Part shown: positions 56,074-64,000 of the stretch, piece after piece
How the letters are laid out: each line of letters starts with the position of its first letter
Position numbering within the stretch: the stretch's first letter is position 1
Source: Rhodopseudomonas palustris
GTDB lineage: Bacteria > Pseudomonadota > Alphaproteobacteria > Rhizobiales > Xanthobacteraceae
Reading direction: 5' to 3'
DNA length: 64,000 bases
Assembly: GCF_013415845.1 (NCBI RefSeq)
Contig: NZ_CP058907.1
Location: forward strand, 558,001 to 622,000
Made by a program: the position numbers and the translations under genes
Notes under the pieces: generated by a model
The model's input: only the letters and a program-made list of their open reading frames with translations
Databases searched by the model: none
Told to the model about the DNA's origin: nothing

Positions 56074-57186
56074 ATGACATCCTCCAGGACACGCCTGCTT
56101 TCGCAATGGAAACCGCGCCGGCCCCAATGGGGCCTGGCGCTGCGTATCACCCTCGCGGCGCTGCTTGCGCTGGGGTTCGCGCAAAGCCTGCATTTGCATC
56201 TGCCGCTGTGGGCGGTGCTCACCGCGATCATCGTGACGCAGACCAGCGTCGGTCGGTCGCTGAAAACGGCGGGCGATTATCTCATCGGCACCATCGGTGG
56301 CGCGATCTACGGCGGCGCCATCACGATCTTCGTGCCGCATCATAGCGAGCTCGGGCTGCTCGGAGCCCTGGCGCTGGCGGTCGCACCGTTGGCGCTGCTT
56401 GCGGCCATCAAGCCTAACCTCAACGTCGCCACGGTCACGGCGATCATCGTGCTGCTGGTGCCGACCATCACCAAGGTCGAGCCGCTGGCCTCGGCGATCG
56501 ACCGCGTGCTCGAAGTCGGGGTCGGGGCAATCGTGGGGCTCGCGGTATCGTTCGTGGTGCTGCCGTCGCGGGCGCAGGGACAGGCGCTCGCCGCGGCGGC
56601 GCGCTCGCTGGAACTGATGGCCGATGCACTCGGCGCCCTGCTGGCGGGCCTGACAAAGGGCCTCGACAACGATGCGCTGCACCGGCTGCAGGACGGCATC
56701 GGGGCGTCGCTGGTGACGCTCGCGGAAATCGGCGCCGAGGCACAGCGCGAGCGCAACGCCGGGCTGTCACGCGGGCCGGACGTCGCGCCTCTCGTCCGCA
56801 CGCTGCTGCGGCTGCGCCACGATCTGGTGATCGTGGGCCGGGCCGTCACCGCGCCGCTGCCGCCGTCGCTGCAGGACCGGCTGGGCGGCGCGGTCGACAA
56901 CCTGCGCCTTGCGGCGACCTCGCATCTGTCGGCCTGCGCCAATGCGCTGCGCGAACGCCGCGCGCCGCCGCCGCTCGGCCTGATGGAACAGGCGCTGGCT
57001 GCTTACGTCACGGAAGTCGCAGCGGTCCGGCGGGACGGCTTGATTCGGGCACTCCCCGGCGATCAGGCCGAGCGGTTCTTCGCGCTCGGCTTTGCGATGG
57101 AGCAGCTGCACCAGAACTTCCGTGACCTCGAAATGCGGGTCACCGAATGGGCGCTGCCGGGCAAGCCGACCGCGCGGGTCGTGTGA
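56074..57186 (+). CDS. FUSC-family membrane protein (aromatic acid exporter-like)
   Basis: This 370-residue protein has an N-terminal bundle of about six helices (about 20-165: ITLAALLALGFAQSLHLHLPLWAVLTAIIVTQ, KTAGDYLIGTIGGAIYGG) typical of fusaric-acid-resistance/AaeB-type proteins. A helical cytosolic C-terminal domain follows. It lacks the second membrane half of full-length FUSC proteins. Aromatic acid export is possible. ATG 56074 is chosen at the start of the conserved region. Confidence 0.85.
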   Translation: MTSSRTRLLSQWKPRRPQWGLALRITLAALLALGFAQSLHLHLPLWAVLTAIIVTQTSVGRSLKTAGDYLIGTIGGAIYGGAITIFVPHHSELGLLGALALAVAPLALLAAIKPNLNVATVTAIIVLLVPTITKVEPLASAIDRVLEVGVGAIVGLAVSFVVLPSRAQGQALAAAARSLELMADALGALLAGLTKGLDNDALHRLQDGIGASLVTLAEIGAEAQRERNAGLSRGPDVAPLVRTLLRLRHDLVIVGRAVTAPLPPSLQDRLGGAVDNLRLAATSHLSACANALRERRAPPPLGLMEQALAAYVTEVAAVRRDGLIRALPGDQAERFFALGFAMEQLHQNFRDLEMRVTEWALPGKPTARVV

Positions 57187-57190
57187 ACGT

Positions 57191-57652
57191 TTAGATTTTG
57201 TAAATCATCACGAACACGGCCGCGACCAGCGGCACCGTCGCAGTGATGCCCCAGATCAGCCAGGTCTTGGCGTCGCGCCAGTATTGCGCCGGGATCTCGC
57301 CGCCCTGGGCGAAGCTGCGCGCCGTGCGGGCCTGCCGGATCTGCAGCGGGATCAGAATGCCGAACCACATCAGGCCGGAGATCACGAACATGATCTGCCC
57401 GGCCACCAGCCAGAACGAGTTGAACAGCGGCATGTCCTTGACCAGCGCGGCGCCGTAGCCGCCGATGATGATCAGGGCGATGCCGGTCAGCGTGAAGATG
57501 AAATCCGACACCGTGACGCCGCGCTGCGCGTGCGCGACGATCTTCGGATCGCGGGTCATGTCGGAGAACGCTTTCCAGAAGGCGGTGATGGTAACGTTGC
57601 CGACCAGAACGACCACGCCGACGACGTGGAGAAACTTGAAAACATCATACAT
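57191..57652 (-). CDS. DUF2269 integral membrane protein
   Basis: This 153-residue protein has four predicted helices and the DUF2269 pattern: FLHVVGVVVLVGNVTITAFWK at the start, DFIFTLTGIALIIIGGYGA in the middle, and QARTARSFAQGGEIPAQYWRDAKTW before the last helix. Function is unknown. It converges with the FUSC gene, only 4 bp away. Confidence 0.85.
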   Translation of the reverse strand: MYDVFKFLHVVGVVVLVGNVTITAFWKAFSDMTRDPKIVAHAQRGVTVSDFIFTLTGIALIIIGGYGAALVKDMPLFNSFWLVAGQIMFVISGLMWFGILIPLQIRQARTARSFAQGGEIPAQYWRDAKTWLIWGITATVPLVAAVFVMIYKI

Positions 57653-58025
57653 CGGGTCTGTTCCGCGCCTGTGCCGTCGTGAGCAGCACTCCGCCGCGCC
57701 ACTGCTCGATTTTTCGCTTCGTGCTCATGGTTTTAGGATGATTGTCAAATCGACCTTCGTCGCGGCGTCGCGCGCATCTTGTTCCCGATCGGATCGTCGG
57801 CTGCGCTCTGCGTGGGTGGGCTCGATGCGAGCGCGCCGGCGCGTCTTTAGTTGTCACGAGCATCGCGTCGAGCGCAACGACTGTGGCCACAGAGTCTGTG
57901 GCTGCTTCAAGACGCCGCGCTGGATGACCGTGCCGCCGAATCGCTGGGCATCGCCGCGGAGGGAAGCGCAGCGAGGAACATTCGAACCGGCAGCCTGTTG
58001 GCCGTGACCGCGACAGGAGGACGAC
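57653..58025. other. Intergenic region before a small secreted protein gene
   Basis: There are 373 bp without a supported gene. The only structure noticed is a perfect 7 bp inverted repeat GCCACAG-AGT-CTGTGGC (57885-57901), 125 bp before the next ATG. Promoters for both flanking genes should lie here. Confidence 0.45.
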
Positions 58026-58292
58026 ATGAAACAGGTAATGCTCGCTGCGGCGCTTGGTGCGGCCATCGGCGTGTTCGCCGCCGGTGGCGCTTCGGCTCAG
58101 ACCACAGGTCCGGCCCCGCAGGACTCGACGAAGATGAACAATCCAATGTCTCCCGGCTCGTCGGCGGGCACGGCAAAGACCAGCACGCGCCAGGGCGCCA
58201 CCACGGGCATGGCAGCCAAGACATCCAAGAAACACCCGACGAAGAAAAACGACGTGCAGCCCAGCAGCATGTCGAAAGGCAGCGCCAAGTAG
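58026..58292 (+). CDS. Small secreted Ser/Thr/Lys-rich protein
   Basis: This 88-residue protein has a clear signal peptide (MKQVMLAAALGAAIGVFAAG, cut after SAQ or nearby). The polar, disordered mature part is rich in Ser, Thr, Lys and Pro, with no Cys. AGGAGG lies before the ATG. A terminator follows directly, so it is a single-gene unit. Similar tiny periplasmic proteins are common in Bradyrhizobium relatives; the function is unknown. Confidence 0.75.
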   Translation: MKQVMLAAALGAAIGVFAAGGASAQTTGPAPQDSTKMNNPMSPGSSAGTAKTSTRQGATTGMAAKTSKKHPTKKNDVQPSSMSKGSAK

Positions 58293-58320
58293 CTCGCGTT
58301 TGCCGAATTCGTCCACGATG

Positions 58321-58353
58321 ATGGCCCGCCGCCCCCAAGCTGCGGGCCATTTT
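58321..58353 (+). terminator. Intrinsic terminator after the small secreted protein
   Basis: A perfect 9 bp stem (ATGGCCCGC with GCGGGCCAT, 12 nt loop) runs into TTTT. Confidence 0.75.
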
Positions 58354-58454
58354 GCGGGTGGCTGCCGGTGGACCCGATTACCGTCCAAGGCCTACCATAT
58401 TGCAACGCAGCAATTATATGGAAATCCGGGCAGGGGCCCAGACCAGGAGCGACC

Positions 58455-59642
58455 GTGTCACTTAAGAATCCTATCGACTTCCTCGGGCAGCTCCGAAAAA
58501 TGCAAAGCATGAATGGTTTGGGTTGGGGGGAGGTGCCTACCGACAACCGCCTGATCGAGACCGTCTCGTTCGGTACCAATCCGGGCGATCTCCGGATGTT
58601 CTCGTTCGTCCCCAAAGGGGCGATGCAGCGGCTGCCGCTGGTGGTCGTTCTGCACGGCTGCACCCAGAATGCCGCCGCCTACGAAATCGGCGCCGGCTGG
58701 TGCACGCTGGCGCAGCGCTATGGGTTTGCGTTGCTGCTGCCGGAACAGACCCGCACCAACAATCCCAACACCTGCTTCAACTGGTTCAGCCCGGACGACA
58801 TCCGTCGCGGCAGCGGGGAAGTCGGCTCGATCCACCAGATGATCGAGCATATGACGCGCACGCATCAGATCGATCAGGCGCGGATCTTCGCCACCGGCCT
58901 GTCGGCGGGCGGCGGGATGACCGCAGCGCTGCTGGCGACCTATCCGGACGTGTTTGCCGGTGGTGCGGTGATCGCCGGCCTGCCCTATGGCGTCGCGCAC
59001 AATGTCCGGCAGGCGCTGAAGGAAATGCGCCATGCCACGCCGCGCTCAGGTCATGAGCTCGGCGAGCTGGTGCGTGACGCCACCGCGCATCAGGGACCGT
59101 GGCCGAAGCTCGCCGTCTGGCACGGCGACGCCGATCGCACCGTCGACCCGGCGAATGCGGATGCGCTGGTGCGGCAGTGGCTCGACCTGCACGGCCTCGC
59201 CGAAGCGCCGACCGCACAGAACGAGGTCTGCGGCTATCCCCATCGCGCGTGGCGCAATTCGAGCGGTGAAACCGTGGTCGAATCCTACACCGTCACCGGG
59301 ATGGCACACGGCACGCCGCTCGGCGCTGGCGCGGGCGACGAGCGCTACGGCGTCGCCGGCGCGTATCTGCTCGATGTCGGGATTTCGTCGTCCTATCACA
59401 TCGCTCAGTTCTTTGGGCTGACGAGCCGGATTCACCAGCCGCGGTCCGCGGACACGTCAGCCAAAGATCGGCCGGCCCATGATGGGCATCGCGAACTGAC
59501 CACGGACGTAGCACGCAGGAGCCGCAAATCCGCCGGAACCGGGCATGCCGAGGGGGCAGCGGCGCCGCCGCACGGCAAGCGCGGGATCGATGTCGGTGCG
59601 GTGATCACGCGTGCGCTGACCGCTGCCGGATTGATGAAGTAG
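58455..59642 (+). CDS. PHB-depolymerase-family esterase (LpqC type)
   Basis: This 395-residue esterase belongs to the PHB depolymerase/feruloyl esterase group. LVVVLHGCTQNAAAY is the oxyanion segment, ATGLSAGGGM has the nucleophile at about S150, VWHGDADRTVDP the Asp, and GMAHGTPLG the His. Start GTG 58455 has AGGAG upstream; the frame is open further. No N-terminal signal peptide is seen, so it may be cytosolic. The last 70 residues are a low-complexity basic extension. Linkage to PHB turnover is possible but the family also cleaves feruloyl or acetyl-xylan esters. Confidence 0.87.
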   Translation: MSLKNPIDFLGQLRKMQSMNGLGWGEVPTDNRLIETVSFGTNPGDLRMFSFVPKGAMQRLPLVVVLHGCTQNAAAYEIGAGWCTLAQRYGFALLLPEQTRTNNPNTCFNWFSPDDIRRGSGEVGSIHQMIEHMTRTHQIDQARIFATGLSAGGGMTAALLATYPDVFAGGAVIAGLPYGVAHNVRQALKEMRHATPRSGHELGELVRDATAHQGPWPKLAVWHGDADRTVDPANADALVRQWLDLHGLAEAPTAQNEVCGYPHRAWRNSSGETVVESYTVTGMAHGTPLGAGAGDERYGVAGAYLLDVGISSSYHIAQFFGLTSRIHQPRSADTSAKDRPAHDGHRELTTDVARRSRKSAGTGHAEGAAAPPHGKRGIDVGAVITRALTAAGLMK

Positions 59643-59770
59643 GCGGCGCGGTTGCAACTTCGGACTGCCCTCAAGATCGCCGTCGTCGTCGGTCATTGGT
59701 GCAGCGGGGTACGGAACAGATCGCGTGACACCGACTTGTCAGACTACCTTTACCGAACGGGAGTCTGACC

Positions 59771-60190
59771 ATGATCAATCGTTTTGCCGGAACCGCCATC
59801 GTCGTCCTTGCGCTCGCCGCGCCCGCTGTCGCCCACGCCCAAGGCGTACCCGGTGGCATCGAGCGTGGTGCACGTGACGGCGAGCGGGCCGCTGGTCCGG
59901 TCGGCGCGGTCGTCGGCGGTACGATCGGTGGCGTCGTGGGTGGCGTAGCCGGCATTCTCGGTGTCGACGATCGCCCGCAGTTCCGTAGCTACGTCGTCGA
60001 ACAGCGCCACCCGTCGTATCGCTATCGCGATGAAGTCCGGGTTGGTGTCGTTCTCCCCGGCGACGGCGTGACGTATTACGAAGTGCCGGATCGCTTCGGC
60101 CGTGCCAGCGAGTATCGCTACACTGTGGTGAACGATCGCACCGTGCTGGTCGATCCCCGCACCCACAAGGTGGTCGAGATCATCGAGTAA
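59771..60190 (+). CDS. Secreted DUF1236-domain protein
   Basis: This 139-residue protein has a signal peptide ending near HAQG. A Gly-rich hydrophobic stretch (VGAVVGGTIGGVVGGVAGILG, about 44-64) may insert in a membrane. The C-terminal DUF1236 domain (VTYYEVPDRFGRASEYRYTVVNDRTVLVDPRTHKVVEII) resembles those in many small Bradyrhizobium periplasmic proteins. Function is unknown. GGGAG precedes the ATG. A strong stem-loop follows. Confidence 0.85.
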   Translation: MINRFAGTAIVVLALAAPAVAHAQGVPGGIERGARDGERAAGPVGAVVGGTIGGVVGGVAGILGVDDRPQFRSYVVEQRHPSYRYRDEVRVGVVLPGDGVTYYEVPDRFGRASEYRYTVVNDRTVLVDPRTHKVVEIIE

Positions 60191-60225
60191 TCGGACCGCT
60201 GAGCTCGCTTAGCTGATCAATCCAA

Positions 60226-60263
60226 GGTCGGGCCGCGTCGAGGGACGTGGCCCGATCTTTATT
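60226..60263 (+). terminator. Intrinsic terminator after the DUF1236 gene
   Basis: A 14 bp stem with wobble pairs (GGTCGGGCCGCGTC with GACGTGGCCCGATC, loop GAGG) is followed by TTTATT. The AraC gene converges from the right. Confidence 0.8.
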
Positions 60264-60265
60264 GC

Positions 60266-61243
60266 TTAGGGTCGCGCGCGTTGCAGTGTTTCCGAGGGCT
60301 TTTCACCGAACATGTCGCGATAGTCGCGGGCGAAATGCCCGAGATTGGAAAAGCCGCAGGACAGCGCTGCAGCCGTGACCGTGGTGGGCGTCGCGCCGTC
60401 CGACAGCAGGTTATGGGCGTGCTGCAGCCGCACCCGCTTGGCGAAGGCCATCGGCGAGTAGCCACGGCTGCGCTGGAACGCCTTGAAGATGCCGCGTGAG
60501 CTGATCCCGGTCAGAGCCGTCAGCTTCTCGATGGTGATCGGCCGCATCCAGTTGGCTTCGATATATTCCTCGACCTGGCGGACGTGCTTCGGCGCGATCC
60601 CGTGCGACTCCCGTTCGAGCTGCCGGCTGTAATTGTGCCGGAAGGCGCTGAGGAACAGCAGGGTGATCGCTTCCTGCAGCTCGGCCAGAACCACCGGCGG
60701 CAGCGGGCTGCAATTCAGCTGATTGGCCAGGAAGCACAGCATCCGGCGCAAGTTGACCACCTGCGGAGCTTCGTTGTTGGCCGCCGGCTCGAATTCGAGC
60801 GAAGCCTTCGGCTTGCAGCCGAGCAGGGTGGTCAGCTTCCGCTCCAGCGCCGAGGTGCTTATGCGCAGCAGGGTGAAGCTGTAGTTCTGCCCATACTCGG
60901 TGCGGGCATTGCGGCCCGGCGAGATGATGCCGGCCTGCCGTGCGTTGATCGCCGTGCTGGTGCCGCCGCTGCGGGTGGTGAACTGCCCGGAGAGCGCGAT
61001 CTGCAGCCGCGCACATTCCCCCTCGGGGAATTCGACCGCGATTGATCCCGTGCCGACACCGAAGGCGAGCGCGATGTCATCGAGCTGGACGAAATTGCTG
61101 CGCGCATGGAAGTCAGCGGCGATGGGACCTTCCACCAGCTTGGCGCCGTAAACGGAGCTCAAGGCCTGTCGCAGTTCTTCCGGATCGGCGGTGTCGAACG
61201 CGGGGTACCTGGAGAGTGGTTCGTTGAGAAGCTCGACGGTCAT
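60266..61243 (-). CDS. AraC-family transcriptional regulator
   Basis: This 325-residue regulator has a cupin-like ligand domain (about 20-200) and a C-terminal double helix-turn-helix. The second recognition segment is LSCGFSNLGHFARDYRDMFGEKPSETL. The N-terminal half resembles the AraC_binding_2 type found in regulators of aromatic or amine catabolism. No catabolic operon is adjacent. A perfect 2 x 20 bp tandem repeat lies 152-191 bp upstream of its start and may be its site. Confidence 0.9.
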   Translation of the reverse strand: MTVELLNEPLSRYPAFDTADPEELRQALSSVYGAKLVEGPIAADFHARSNFVQLDDIALAFGVGTGSIAVEFPEGECARLQIALSGQFTTRSGGTSTAINARQAGIISPGRNARTEYGQNYSFTLLRISTSALERKLTTLLGCKPKASLEFEPAANNEAPQVVNLRRMLCFLANQLNCSPLPPVVLAELQEAITLLFLSAFRHNYSRQLERESHGIAPKHVRQVEEYIEANWMRPITIEKLTALTGISSRGIFKAFQRSRGYSPMAFAKRVRLQHAHNLLSDGATPTTVTAAALSCGFSNLGHFARDYRDMFGEKPSETLQRARP

Positions 61244-61394
61244 CTCCGATTACGTCTCCAGTCCGCACGCAACATTCCAGCCAATCCTGGTAACAGAACG
61301 GGGGGACCGGATGTCCTCGTAAGATTCCCAGGTATTTGCCGAAAATTGGACGTAGCAGCGGGCAATAGGTTCAAATGGCTGACCAGAGCACCTT

Positions 61395-61434
61395 TTGGTG
61401 GCTCGCACGGAAAGTTGGTGGCTCGCACGGAAAG
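61395..61434. repeat. Perfect 2 x 20 bp tandem direct repeat upstream of araC-like gene
   Basis: The 20 bp unit TTGGTGGCTCGCACGGAAAG (61395-61414) is repeated without any change at 61415-61434. A period of about two DNA turns on one face fits the paired direct-repeat sites used by AraC-family proteins. It lies between the AraC gene and the convergent end of the hydrolase gene, so the AraC gene itself is the only gene it could serve nearby. Confidence 0.8.
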
Positions 61435-61523
61435 CGGTTTTGGCCAGCGCGAACGAGTCGCGCCGGCCGGGTCAGATCGGAAAACAGGTCAAATCGGAAA
61501 AACGAAAGAGCCGGAGGCGGCGA

Positions 61524-62189
61524 TCAGGCTTCGCCGGTCAGGAACGGGTTGGTCAGGCGCTCCTGACCGAAGCTGGAGCCGGGGCCGTGACCGCAGATGA
61601 AGCCGACGTCGTCGCCGAGCGGCAGCAGCTTCTGGGTGATCGACTGAATCAGGGTGGCGTGGCTGCCGCCCGGCAGATCGGTACGGCCGACCGAGCCGGC
61701 AAACAGCACGTCGCCGACGAAGGCGAACCGCATCGCATCGTTGAAGAACACCACGCTGCCCGGCGAATGGCCGGGGCAGTGCAGGATCTGAAAATTCAGC
61801 TCGCCGATGCTGACGCTGTCACCGTCGTCGAGCCAGCGGTCCGGGGTGACGTCGCGGACGCCGTCGATGCCGAAGCTGCGCCCGGAGTTGACGACGTTGT
61901 CGAGCAGGAACTGGTCGTCGCGATGCGGGCCGATCACCTCGACCTTAAGGGCATCGCGCAGATCGGCGGCGCCGCCGACATGGTCGATGTGGCCATGGGT
62001 GAGCCAGATCGCGCCGACGTCGACTTTGGTTTTTTCGATCGCGGCCAGGATCTCGGGCACGTCGCCGCCGGGATCGACCACCACAGCCTTGCGGGTGGCT
62101 TCGCACCACAACAGCGTGCAGTTCTGTTGGAACGGCGTCACGGGAATGATCGCGGCGCCGGCTTTGGCCTTGGTCTGGGTCTCGCTCAT
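61524..62189 (-). CDS. Metallo-beta-lactamase-fold hydrolase (GloB-like)
   Basis: This is a 221-residue cytosolic hydrolase of the glyoxalase II-like type. The metal motif is THGHIDHVGG (H65, H67, D69, H70), with further ligands in CPGHSPGSVVF, GDVLFAGSVGRTDL and CGHGPGSSFG. The short form lacks the C-terminal GloB helical domain, so it may hydrolyse other thioesters. Start 62189 is preferred to 62243. Confidence 0.9.
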   Translation of the reverse strand: MSETQTKAKAGAAIIPVTPFQQNCTLLWCEATRKAVVVDPGGDVPEILAAIEKTKVDVGAIWLTHGHIDHVGGAADLRDALKVEVIGPHRDDQFLLDNVVNSGRSFGIDGVRDVTPDRWLDDGDSVSIGELNFQILHCPGHSPGSVVFFNDAMRFAFVGDVLFAGSVGRTDLPGGSHATLIQSITQKLLPLGDDVGFICGHGPGSSFGQERLTNPFLTGEA

Positions 62190-62278
62190 GGCCGGACAAT
62201 GCCGCGTCGAAGAGGGTGAGTCAAAGCTGAGCTCACCCTCCAATATCGCGGCTGCGCCCGAACGGGCGGCGTCGCTCG

Positions 62279-63397
62279 CTATCGCTTCAGCTGCGCCTTC
62301 AGGGTCGCCTCGACCTCGCGGTCGAACGACGAGGCCTGCTTCGGCTGCTTGTCGCGCTGGGCCAGCAGATAGGCATCGCGCTGCTTGACCAGGGCCGCGA
62401 GTTTGTCGTTGAGCGCCTTGCGGGCCGTCATCTGCGCGTCGAGCTTGGCGGCACGTTGTTCGGCCGGCAGCGCGCGCAACTCGGGCGGCAGATCCTCCTC
62501 CTTGACCTGATCGAGCTTCTGTCGACCTGCCTGCACGTCGCTGACCAGGTCGCCGCCGCCGGTGACGGCTTCTGACGAACTGCGGGCGCGCTTGTTGATG
62601 TAGCTGGCCATGTCGGACGCCGACGCCGGTGCCGAGGCTGCGACCTTGGCGAGCTGTCCGGTCTTCTCTTCGGTCCGCCGCTGCATCGGCGCCGGGCCGT
62701 AGGGGATCACGGTGCCGTTGATCTGTTTCTGCAGGATGATGATGTCGTCGTCGTACGGCGTCTGGATCACCACGATCTGCCCGCCATCCTGCGGGATCGG
62801 AATATAGCGGCCACGGCCGCCGTCAGCGATTTCATGCCACACCCGCGCGGTGTCGCGTGCGTCGCCCGCCTGCACCGCGTTGACGATGATGTCCTTCTGC
62901 CGGGCGACCGCCAGGGTCTCCGGGTATTTGGTATCCTGCGCGTAGTCCATATGCGGCGGAGCATCGCCGACCAGGAACACGATGCGGCGGGTGTCGCCGC
63001 CCTGCCGCCAATGCAGCTTGTTGATCGCCGTATCGAGTGCCTCGTTGACGCTCTCGGGCCAGTCCCCGCCACCGCGCGCCTGCAGTTGCAGGAGTTGGCC
63101 GTAGAGGTCCTGGATATCGGTGGTGAGATCGACGCTGCGGACCACGTAGTCGTCGCCGATGTCCCGATAGGCGACCAGCCCCATCCGGATGTCGGCGTCG
63201 GGATTGTCGTCGAGGATCGTGGTGGCGATCGACCAGATCTTGCGCTTGGCGCCTTCGATCAGGCCGCTCATCGAGCCGGTGGTGTCGAGCACGAATGCGA
63301 CTTCGACCGACGGACGCGCGTGCGCGGCCGTCGCGAAGGAGAGTGGAAGCGCCAGCGCCGCCAAGGTCAGCGCAGTTTGGAAGGTGATGCGTTTCAT
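62279..63397 (-). CDS. Secreted VWA-domain protein
   Basis: This 372-residue protein has a signal peptide (ends near AHA) and a von Willebrand A domain (about 31-210) with the MIDAS sequence VLDTTGSMSG (D38). The later acidic loop VGDAPPHMDY is also present. The C-terminal third is a charged coiled-coil region rich in Lys, Gln and Ala (about 290-370). It is probably periplasmic. VWA proteins often work with a MoxR ATPase, but none is adjacent. GGAGA precedes ATG 63397; a longer frame is rejected. Confidence 0.87.
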   Translation of the reverse strand: MKRITFQTALTLAALALPLSFATAAHARPSVEVAFVLDTTGSMSGLIEGAKRKIWSIATTILDDNPDADIRMGLVAYRDIGDDYVVRSVDLTTDIQDLYGQLLQLQARGGGDWPESVNEALDTAINKLHWRQGGDTRRIVFLVGDAPPHMDYAQDTKYPETLAVARQKDIIVNAVQAGDARDTARVWHEIADGGRGRYIPIPQDGGQIVVIQTPYDDDIIILQKQINGTVIPYGPAPMQRRTEEKTGQLAKVAASAPASASDMASYINKRARSSSEAVTGGGDLVSDVQAGRQKLDQVKEEDLPPELRALPAEQRAAKLDAQMTARKALNDKLAALVKQRDAYLLAQRDKQPKQASSFDREVEATLKAQLKR

Positions 63398-63552
63398 CGT
63401 GATGGTCTCCGGCGCCCCCGCCAAGCCCGCAACTCAATGCTCCGCCGTGCAGCGCCTTCGAAGAAGGTGCCGCCGCAACGGTCCTGCGGCCGAGGACGGA
63501 ACTGACGTGACCGGTTGGGCACCTGCTCCGACTTCGGCTAGACTTGGACGCG

Positions 63553-64000
63553 ATGGAATCGAATGCCGTTCAAATGATTCTGCCGCGTGATTTGCGGCAA
63601 TCGGAGACCGCGCTGAACATCGCGCGCGGCACGCAGCGGCTGCTGCGTTCGCTGGGCTTTGCCTGCGTCAGCGAACTGCCGCTGCCGTCCGGGCGGCGCG
63701 CCGATCTGGTGGCGCTGAATGAGCGCGGCGAGATCTGGATCGTGGAGATCAAATCGTCGGTCGAGGATCTGCGGGCTGATCACAAATGGCCCGATTACCG
63801 GGCGCATTGCGACCGGCTGTTCTTCGCCTTCACCCAGGATCTGCCGTGCGAGATCTTTCCGGCCGAAACCGGGCTGATCGTGGCCGACGGCTACGGCGCC
63901 CACCTGCATTGCGAAGCGCCGGAGCACAAGCTGCCGGCGGCCACTCGCAAGGTGATGATGCTGCGCTTCGCGCTGGCCGCCGCCCAACGCCTCGGCCGCC
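63553..64000 (+). CDS. mmcB: MmcB-family DNA repair nuclease-like protein (3' end outside window)
   Basis: About 149 codons are visible. The PD-(D/E)xK-like core is clear: D51 in RRADLVAL and E65-x-K67 in IWIVEIKSS. The conserved KWPDYRAHCDRLFFAFTQDL follows. The family (DUF1052/MmcB) is SOS-regulated and needed for mitomycin C resistance in Caulobacter. I found no GTTC-N7-GTTC LexA box in the 155 bp upstream, so SOS control is not supported here. It diverges from the VWA gene. Confidence 0.88.
   Translation, partial: MESNAVQMILPRDLRQSETALNIARGTQRLLRSLGFACVSELPLPSGRRADLVALNERGEIWIVEIKSSVEDLRADHKWPDYRAHCDRLFFAFTQDLPCEIFPAETGLIVADGYGAHLHCEAPEHKLPAATRKVMMLRFALAAAQRLGR

Noticed and set aside
63398..63552. 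A LexA box for mmcB
   Set aside because: No GTTC-N7-GTTC or close variant is visible in the upstream 155 bp.

Overview
The window is about 64 kb of high-GC, densely coded chromosome from an alphaproteobacterium of the Nitrobacteraceae/Bradyrhizobiaceae. Rhodopseudomonas palustris or a close relative is the best fit. The evidence is a PapA/PapB-type EAL-BLUF pair (a blue-light c-di-GMP module known from R. palustris), a phaR/phaA/phaB poly-hydroxybutyrate locus, a Rhodobacter-type rpoE-chrR singlet-oxygen switch, a rhizobial-type porin, and two families of short palindromic intergenic repeats typical of this group. The organism call is an inference from gene content; no database search was run. 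I see no rRNA, IS element, prophage, CRISPR array or obvious island. The only RNA gene I can call with confidence is one tRNA-Leu(CAA).

Layout. 1-10.2 kb: the 5' part of mutS (minus, cut by the window edge), a beta-ketoadipyl-CoA-type thiolase, a marR-hlyD-emrB efflux operon behind a palindromic operator, a Zur-like regulator, an EamA exporter and ispG. 10.4-20.4 kb: a CPA1 antiporter, papA-papB, a DUF1345 protein, ispA, mtgA, rpmF, two unrecognised proteins and a second GGDEF/EAL protein with a degenerate cyclase site. 20.5-30.5 kb: phaR diverging from phaA-phaB, an EamA transporter, a retropepsin-like protease, the helicase hrpB, an acyltransferase and a succinyl-CoA:acetate-type CoA-transferase. 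30.5-43.2 kb: a roughly 680 bp intergenic region with a candidate small RNA, a porin, a MarR regulator with a convergent FrsA-like hydrolase, tRNA-Leu, a DsbB-like protein, an AbrB-type membrane protein, LrgA/LrgB homologues, an esterase, an AI-2E-type exporter and chrR-rpoE. 43.2-51.1 kb: a 34-residue micro-ORF behind a candidate sigma-E promoter, a LysR-dctA-ureide (allE/allA-like) cluster, a methyltransferase, an HNH nuclease, cysK and purC. 51.2-64 kb: pirin, malonyl-CoA decarboxylase, a PAS-only protein, MmgE/PrpD, FUSC, DUF2269, small secreted proteins, a PHB-depolymerase-like esterase, an AraC regulator with a 2 x 20 bp tandem repeat upstream, a GloB-like hydrolase, a VWA protein and the start of mmcB.

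How the genes fit together. Most of the window is core metabolism and housekeeping. The themes are carbon storage and acyl-CoA handling (two thiolases, phaB, phaR, CoA-transferase, malonyl-CoA decarboxylase, PHB-depolymerase-like esterase), light and oxidative sensing (PapA/PapB, RpoE/ChrR, a PAS protein), isoprenoid supply (ispG, ispA) and ureide nitrogen use. The least explained pieces are the candidate sRNA or leader near 30.9-31.0 kb, the micro-ORF next to rpoE-chrR, the tandem repeat upstream of the AraC gene, the 25-codon leader ORF before the first EamA gene, and the double-Cys-motif secreted protein near 37.5 kb.
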